A DNA stretch of 64,000 nt, taken from the NCBI GenBank assembly GCA_026874595.1, contig CM049317.1:27308401-27372400 (forward strand), in the 5' to 3' direction. Each line of letters begins with the position of its first letter. The stretch's first letter is position 1. The stretch is from Sipunculus nudus (Eukaryota > Annelida > Sipuncula > Golfingiida > Sipunculidae). Of the stretch, positions 57,740 to 64,000 are shown piece by piece. The position numbers were made by a program, and so were the translations under genes. Below the pieces are notes generated by a model. It was not told where the DNA came from. It saw only the letters and a list, made by a program, of their open reading frames with translations, and did no database searches.

Positions 57740-58260
57740 GTTAACATAGAACCAAAAGTATTTTATTGTGCGTGATTTAAATGTGTGTACTGGGGTAACT
57801 TTATTGAGGTTTCGCTTTATCAATGGATTATAGCTTATATCTCCGCTAGGTGGCGTGGTATTATCTTTTCATCTTGCTTAGTTATCTAGATTGTCTTAGG
57901 CAAAAAAATAAATAAATAAATAAATAAATAGATAAATTAATTAAATGTCAGATTTCTCAGGTCCGCGTGCGTCAATTTTGCCTTTCAATTTTGATATAAG
58001 AAGAGATCTACCAATTTTGATCTAGAGACATTTCCAATTTCGATAATATTTTTTTTATCATATTATATGACATTATCTGTTACAAAATTATTCTGTCATA
58101 ATCATACTATCCTCAGAACATAAGAAACTGTCACTGATAATCTTGTTTGTAAAGGTACACAGTATTTTGCCCTCCCTCACTGATTTATGAAAAACATGGC
58201 TGAGAATCAGACTTGATTTGGCGTCATAAATCAATACTTAAACATAGTTGGGAACAGATC
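57030..58260. repeat. Two diverged copies of a dispersed repeat around microsatellites
   Basis: TGATTTATGAAAAAAGTGCT..GAGAACCAGACCTTATTT at about 57237-57275 recurs as TGATTTATGAAAAACATGGC..GAGAATCAGACTTGATTT at about 58180-58222 and partially at 15050-15090. Upstream of each, CCAATTTTGA motifs also match. (AT)n at 57706-57736 and (TAAA)n at 57905-57940 lie between. Confidence 0.6.
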
Positions 58261-58434
58261 TTTAATGCTGAAATGTTGTTCAGGGTTAGGGTAAGGTTGA
58301 ATCTATTAATTTTGAAGCTTCCTTGGATCAACATGGGATGTCATAAATGCAATGGTTGTTTACCTTTGTGAGATAGACACTTGATATCCCCCGAGTTGGT
58401 GAACTGGGACACTCACTTTACTGTATTACAGTAA

Positions 58435-58458
58435 AACCTACACAGGAAGGTGCTTATA

Positions 58459-58519
<61 letters not shown>

Positions 58520-58679
58520 CTCTATATTATACGCACCCTTGGGACTGGGCCAAACTGCATCTCTTTATAGATGTGCCCACAATATTAAGTTCTAGATCAC
58601 ACGACAAATATAGGGACTACCCATTATATAGAGGTGCACAATTTATGGAGGTGCCTATTAGGAGAGAATTCATAGTATA

Positions 58680-58721
<42 letters not shown>

Positions 58722-58722
58722 A
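58435..58722. repeat. Element with two (AT)n tracts
   Basis: TACAGTAAAACCTACACAGG at 58433 and a GGTGCC..TTATGGAGGTGCC repeat, with (AT)n at 58460-58517 and 58676-58721. The start resembles the TACAGTGGAACC-type inverted ends seen elsewhere. Confidence 0.45.
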
Positions 58723-60850
58723 ATTTATTCACACGTGCGTGTTTGTGTGTGAAGCCGTATTGATGACATATAAAATATTGTTACTATGTTGTATTTGCTA
58801 ATGCTAAATACGTGTTTATGAAATGTGCATGTGGGTTTAGATGATTAATTTGTTATGTTCAGCAACTTGAAGGTTATTCTGTTATTCTCTAATCTCTGGA
58901 CTGTTTAGAGAACGAGATATATATTCAAATATTAGTTCGGTACTTAAGCGGGATCCTGGATCGTATTTATTAACCCTACCGTACACAAAATGCACCGCAA
59001 TCTTTCATGTAAGTCACTTCATAGTTTCACATTTTTGCTTCGGAAATATGAAATATCACATGGGAATCTGTACAGCTAATCATGCTTTAACTTCCGTGTC
59101 TTGCAAGGAAAACACGGACAATGTGAGGTAGACGACCTTTATTTCGGGGTACAATAATAAGTTTCCATTCAGAAGAGATAAGAAGAAAAGTTCCGGGGGT
59201 TGTATCATATTGCATTTGAATCTCATGCCCTCAAAACGATAACACCATGTAATCAAAAGTCGGTATAAACTGAAGTTATACGTATATTTATTTTTTTTAT
59301 TTCAATTTGTTATTTTATCTGCCACCAGGTGGCGTATCACTGTCTCTCACAGTAGAACACCTTTGTCTCATGGCTTAAGATTCCAAAATTTTTTGTAATT
59401 AATGCAATTTACATCAGAATAGAATTATGAAAGATAAAGTGTTGAAAACGTGACAAACCCACATTCTTGGGGTTTCCTCCCTATACCTGTATGAGTGAGT
59501 TATAACTATACATCTATGTATACATCTATGTATACATAGTCGGCTGGTATTCCCGGCACGCTTGTTCATCTGTGCCAGGTTGCTGGCACCTACCCCCGCC
59601 CCCACCACCTACCTTTCCGAGTGACCTGGAGATCTCGGACCTTTTACAACTCAGCCCACACGAAATCGGAACATTTCAGATCGGACCATTACGATTTTTG
59701 AACTCTGGGCCGATGATCTCGGACCACTTTGTATCTGGCCACTACGATCTCGGACCACTTTGTGATCGGGCAACTACGATCTCGGACCTAAGTAAAATAC
59801 ATGTTCTGCTGCTTAAACTGTTATGAAATACCAGATGTTATGTTTATAATACACAATATTATTTCGTCTGAGCGCGATTCAGATTTAAAAATTCCATTTG
59901 GACAAGTAAGGCCTACGACATAGCTCAGTATGTATATCCACTCAGAAAACAGATTTCACACTCAAACACACACACATGCACACGCACTTACACTTAATTT
60001 GTAATAGTTTGTGTGACGCGCATGGTACCATATTCTAACTCAAGGGAAATGACTATGTTTCTCAGAATTTAATATATACAATATCAAAAAGAGGTATGAA
60101 AACCGAAATATGAAATATAAAAAATCTAAGTAAGCCAAAAATGCACAAATGAGCATGTTTGAATCCAAGAATCAGAACTGGTGTATTGCTATTACATATC
60201 TACAATTCAACTACTGTACTACATAAAATTAAAGAGTGAAATCAGTTTTAGTTTCGATATATACATAAAACAGCAATTCGAAAATGGGAATTGACACCAT
60301 ATTTAAACTCAAAGAACTGACATAGTTTATTATAATTTAGTACATATACAATATAGGACAAGATACAATAGCCGAAAAAAAATCATCAAACGAACTAACA
60401 AATAAAAATCACACTCATCACATTTACAGAGTAAAAACAGTAGTAGTTTAGATATATACATGAAACAAAAAAGTAATATATCAACTAAAGAGTTACAATA
60501 AATTTATTTATACCAGATTTTACTCGCACAAAATTTTTATAGCTTATACTTAAGAATTCTTAGTCAGAAATGCATTTTTTACAATGTACCAAACAAATTA
60601 CATACCAATTCCCTGCGATAATATATCATCAAAGGTAATTTTTTTCCACCGGAAAGGCAACACGAATCAGTCATCTATATATTTAAAAACTAACCATGCT
60701 ATCGCAGTTAGCATAAATCCTACGAAGTGCCATTCATGTGTTCAAACAGTCGTAAGCTGGGGCTGGTAGAGGCGGCTTGCTCTCCTCAGGAACTTCGTAG
60801 CAGAGATATCCCCCACTTCGTACGTTCTCCAAAGTTCCACTATTCTTTTC
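58723..60850. other. No gene recognised
   Basis: AT-rich DNA. A short minisatellite 'gatctcggaccactttgt..ggccacta' with a unit of about 30 bases occurs three times at 59712-59800. Otherwise nothing. Confidence 0.5.
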
Positions 60851-61200
60851 TCAGAATTCATGTACTTGGACATGCGCGTAAGTCCTCAGTTTGTTGGCTG
60901 ACAGTAACTTCACCTGCAGTGGCAAGAGTTTCGCCTCATCATGAAGTTTTGGGATCTGGAGGTAGAGAGGAGTGTTGCTGATGACCTTGGAGTTTATCCG
61001 CCGATGCCAGCCTTCACATCTGTTGTTCGTTCTTATGGACTGTTTAAAAACTGACCAGGTGTCTGTCGAAAAAACAGAGTTGTACAGCCAGTTCCGCTCG
61101 ATGTGAGTCATCAGCTGTACTGTCTTCTCACTGCTGGACCTCTCCTTTAACTGTTGGAAAGCAGGCTTCATTGGCTTTGATAATTTCCATTGTTTAGTAA
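60851..61200 (-). pseudogene. C-terminal fragment of a MULE-type transposase
   Basis: A minus-strand open frame contains MKPAFQQLKERSSSEKT, HIERNWLYNSVF, SVFKQSIRTNNRCEGWHRRI and LHDEAKLLPLQVKLLSANKL. The RTNN-x-x-EGWH-R-x-N block and the LH.EA..L.LQ..L....KLR block are hallmarks of the C-terminal part of MULE transposases found with FLYWCH zinc fingers in invertebrates. The catalytic DDE core and zinc finger are not visible upstream. The frame reaches into a simple purine-rich tract (61230-61320) that is not part of the protein. It ends at a TGA at the usual family end. It may be the last exon of a decayed or still-spliced copy. Confidence 0.7.
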
Positions 61201-61229
61201 TCACCATATGAAAGATGAAATTCATAAAA

Positions 61230-61400
61230 TCTCCCCTTCTCTCTCTCTCCTTCTTTCGTTTTCTTTCTCTCACTTTCTTCCTTTCCTTCATCCTTCCATC
61301 ATTCATTCTTTCTCCATTCAATCTTATTTTCTTTCATTCAATGTGCTTACCATTCAATCTTTCATACATTCATTCATTCATTCAATCTTTTAATCTTTCA
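61230..61400. repeat. CT-rich and (TTCA)n low-complexity tract
   Basis: Pyrimidine-rich sequence with CATTCATTCATTCATTCA on the plus strand. It generates spurious charged open frames on the minus strand. Confidence 0.8.
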
Positions 61401-61847
61401 TTTATTTTGTCTGTCAACCTGGGAGTTTCTGGATGGAAATTCTTTCTGATCCTTCGCTCTTGGTCTTCTATGCCAACACGTGTAAATCCTGCTCTCCGTC
61501 TACCTGAACGAACTATGATGTTATATGATGTTCCCATTTCAGTTCGGCACAAGTAGTATATTGAGGTGCAGATACTCATTGTAATTTAGTAAAAATGACA
61601 TATTAAGATAGGAAAAGCTGGTAAATAGGGAGATCTTTTTTCTTTATTCTTAAAGGATAGGCCAATGGCTTGTGTGTGGCATCCTCTGTCGAATAAGGAT
61701 GAAGGTATCTTTACAATTAGAATAATATGTCATTATAAAGCCTGCTTAGGAATAATCCGGAAGTCATATCCTGTCATTTAGGAATTAGAGCGAATATCTG
61801 AGGCTCTGTGACGAGATTTTAACATCAATATTTCGTTGAGGTACCGG

Positions 61848-61915
61848 CGGGGTTCGAACCAGGACCTTCAACTCCGAAGTCAAACGACTTTACCACTAGG
61901 CAACGTCCTAGTTAG
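61848..61915 (-). other. tRNA-like sequence (tRNA pseudogene or SINE head)
   Basis: On the minus strand, TTGCCTAGTGGTAAAGTCG (D-arm/A box), ACTTCGGAGT (anticodon-loop-like, TCG) and CTGGTTCGAACCCCG (T-arm/B box) occur in tRNA order. Stem mismatches argue against a functional tRNA. Confidence 0.4.
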
Positions 61916-62041
61916 ATCTAATATAAACACGTGACATGATTTTGATATTACGTTATAACATAATCATCATTCATGTCTTCCTACCATTCCGAGAAAACCG
62001 CCTAGCGAGCCATGTATCTTGCTTGAGTTGCAGATTTTGCT

Positions 62042-62170
62042 TTATTGTTCAAGCTCATTTTGGTCAGATATTTGTATTAAATAACCACCGGCTTCAATAC
62101 ATTTATCCTTAGCCGTCTTATAACATCTGTTGTTGATCTCGTGTCCAGCTGCTCGGGCATAGAGCCGTAC
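62042..62170 (-). CDS. Candidate terminal exon, truncated C-type-lectin-like
   Basis: A strong minus acceptor (ATTCTTACTTATTTCTTTTGCAG) precedes an open frame containing NNRCYKTAKDKCIEAGGYLI and ISDQNELEQ, then TAA. AATAAA at 62046-62041 overlaps the stop. CYK..K..C...GG.L..I.D..E is the start of many C-type lectin domains, but the frame stops before the rest of that fold. It could be a short novel C-terminus or a dead fragment. Upstream exons were not identified. Confidence 0.35.
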   Translation of the reverse strand, partial: VRLYARAAGHEINNRCYKTAKDKCIEAGGYLIQISDQNELEQ

Positions 62171-62174
62171 CTGC

Positions 62175-64000
62175 AAAAGAAATAAGTAAGAATAATATGA
62201 AAAAATAAGTGATGTAAATACCACCAAGAATTCTGTAGTGCGAGATTTTTATTTGCTATAGCAAACTAAACCTATAAAAGTTATTATTGTTTATAATTTA
62301 ATTTAAGTGACCTCTGTTGCAATTATCAAAGACGGTTAAGAAGAACCAGTATTAAAAAAATTTATCATGCATATTTAGATAGCAAGAGCTGATTTCAAGT
62401 ATAAGAGACGAAAAAGACCTTCTTTAAAATTCTATAAGATATACTTATATAATAATAGAAATCAGTAAAATCATAAAAATATATTTTTACTCCCAGGGTG
62501 TGTACACCAATAACAAAAGTTAGAAGAACCACAAGTAATTTGTCACGTTTACCATAGTCATCCCTTGTAACGAAACATCGAGGCAGCCCCGCACGGCCTT
62601 GTTTTCTGTTTAATTAAAACCAACCGCCGTTTCATTTGTCCAGCATAGGATTTTTTAAACCTCTGAAACGCATTAATTCAGCTTTCCTTTGTCATAGCCA
62701 CTGCTTAAAACTGTTCAAAACGGTTGTTGTATTGTTCGACAAAGGAATTTTGGTATAACCACCGAGGCCTAATGGGAATATGTTCCCTTACCTGCGTCCA
62801 TGTGTAATGTAACGTAGAACGTTTAACAATAAGTCTATTCATGCACCATTGGTCCTACGTCCTAACCCGGTCTCCACTTAGGGGTCCCAGTAGTCTCTTC
62901 ACCTTTGAAGTATCGTTATTTATTGCAGCCATGGATATTTTCGCTCCCAGTATTTTACAGATTATGTGCCTGGCCTACTAGTCATTTGTTTGTTTTGATC
63001 TATCAGGTATTCCACGGGAAGAATTCTACCTAGTATTTATAAATTATATTAAAAATAATATAGTAAAATAGTTGAATTTTTAAAAGCTGATTTTGACATT
63101 TCTTTCAACATGTGTGGAACCTTGTCGAAAAGATACGTCACTGATTTATACGACATGACAAAGTCTGTGAAATTACTCTTTTGATGCCCTGCTTTAAGGC
63201 TAGTAGAAATGAATAATGAAACAATAACAGTTTCATCAAACATGTAATGGTTATTTTCAGATACTTCACTAAGGTTTATCGTATAATCGTATTGAACGAG
63301 GGCTTTAGTAAATATTTGCATTCCTAAATTGCCGTTTTCAAATCTACTCGATTTTGGAGGTATATGTTTATACCTGTGTAATCATCATGACACTTGTCAT
63401 AAACAGCACTTTACCATTACAAAAATGAAATAGTGACCTAGCTCAAGTCTGCAGGCGGATGATTTGTGTTTTTTTTTCAAATATATCTTGAAGCAGTATT
63501 CTGTAAGACATAAAGTAATTTCCCTTGAATATCAAATCTTTAAAGGCAAAAAAAATCTGTACTCGATGGGATTATAACAGGTACACAGGTACATTACGGC
63601 AATAATATACGTAAGGAGTTCGATAAAGTATGATTATTGTTGTATTCAAAAGTTACACAGGTTTAACATCAAAATCACACGGAATTGTTATATTTCTTTA
63701 GCATTACTATGTTGGCTTTGATCACGAGGTACTCTGAATTAAATACATAGGCCTTTTTTATTTAGACAAAACAACATATACAAAGGTGTGATAATTACAC
63801 TTCCATTGCTAGGTACAGTGTGAACACAATACTTAATCATGAAAATATGCAAGTGTCAGGTATAATATGTTTGTTTAGCCAGCCAACATAACCCGGAAAT
63901 CCAGCCCTGAAGAAACCTTTCTCCAAAACATGCATTTGACAGGAAGTTGGATAAAAGCCGACCCACCCAATCACAGGGTGGGGGTGACTGGGAATGGAGC
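62175..64000. other. No gene firmly recognised
   Basis: The minus-strand open frame 63321-63049 (90 codons, with FDETVIVSLFIS and NFTDFVMSYKSV) is slightly suggestive of an extracellular beta-sandwich, but no family could be assigned and splice sites are weak. The rest is AT-rich non-coding DNA. Confidence 0.4.

Noticed and set aside
61190-61556. Plus-strand open frames rich in Phe, Leu and Ser
   Set aside because: They are produced by CT-rich and TTCA repeats, opposite the MULE fragment.

Overview
This is a eukaryotic window. It is AT-rich, most coding sequence lies in short exons (76-339 bases) with GT-AG introns, and the space between is full of microsatellites, minisatellites and small DNA transposons. 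The proteins (cholinesterase-like adhesion molecule, EGF/GDNF-receptor-like secreted protein, secreted beta-gamma crystallin, MULE transposase remnant) and several dispersed repeats that I associate with bivalve and gastropod genomes suggest a marine invertebrate, most likely a mollusc. That assignment is inference.

Layout. (1) 1345-13027, + strand: an 11-exon gene whose splice phases all join into 671 aa. It is a signal-peptide, single-pass membrane protein with a cholinesterase/neuroligin/gliotactin fold. All three catalytic triad positions and the oxyanion glycines are replaced, so it should act in adhesion or as a receptor, not as an esterase. (2) 13028-25740: its 3' region, then repeats: a roughly 325-base repeat array (15.2-17.6 kb), a compound element with GC-rich ends (18.4-19.2 kb) and SINE-like pieces. 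No gene was recognised. (3) 25740-28255: an apparently intronless secreted beta-gamma crystallin gene (26971-27438), preceded by a ghost copy that keeps promoter-side and 3'-side sequence but has lost the gene body. (4) 28260-37150: repeats, including a nested hAT/MITE pair with a visible target-site duplication, a large TIR element and a tRNA-derived SINE. (5) 37150-55160, minus strand: a gene of at least 11 exons with a signal peptide, six single-exon EGF-like modules and four exons that resemble two GDNF-receptor-alpha/GAS1-type cysteine-rich domains. Every exon junction is phase-compatible. EGF modules 1 and 2 come from a recent tandem duplication of about 1.5 kb, and one of the two copies later received a transposon-like insert of about 450 bases. 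(6) 55160-64000: repeats, a MULE transposase C-terminal fragment (minus, about 60.85-61.2 kb), a tRNA-like sequence, and a candidate last exon with a truncated C-type-lectin-like look (62042-62170, minus).

The two large genes encode extracellular proteins, but nothing in the sequence ties them into one pathway. The most unusual items are the EGF plus GDNF/GAS1-like architecture, the fully inactivated cholinesterase-like protein with a duplicated in-frame splice donor, and the ghost crystallin locus. All gene models come from reading the sequence only, and no database search was possible.
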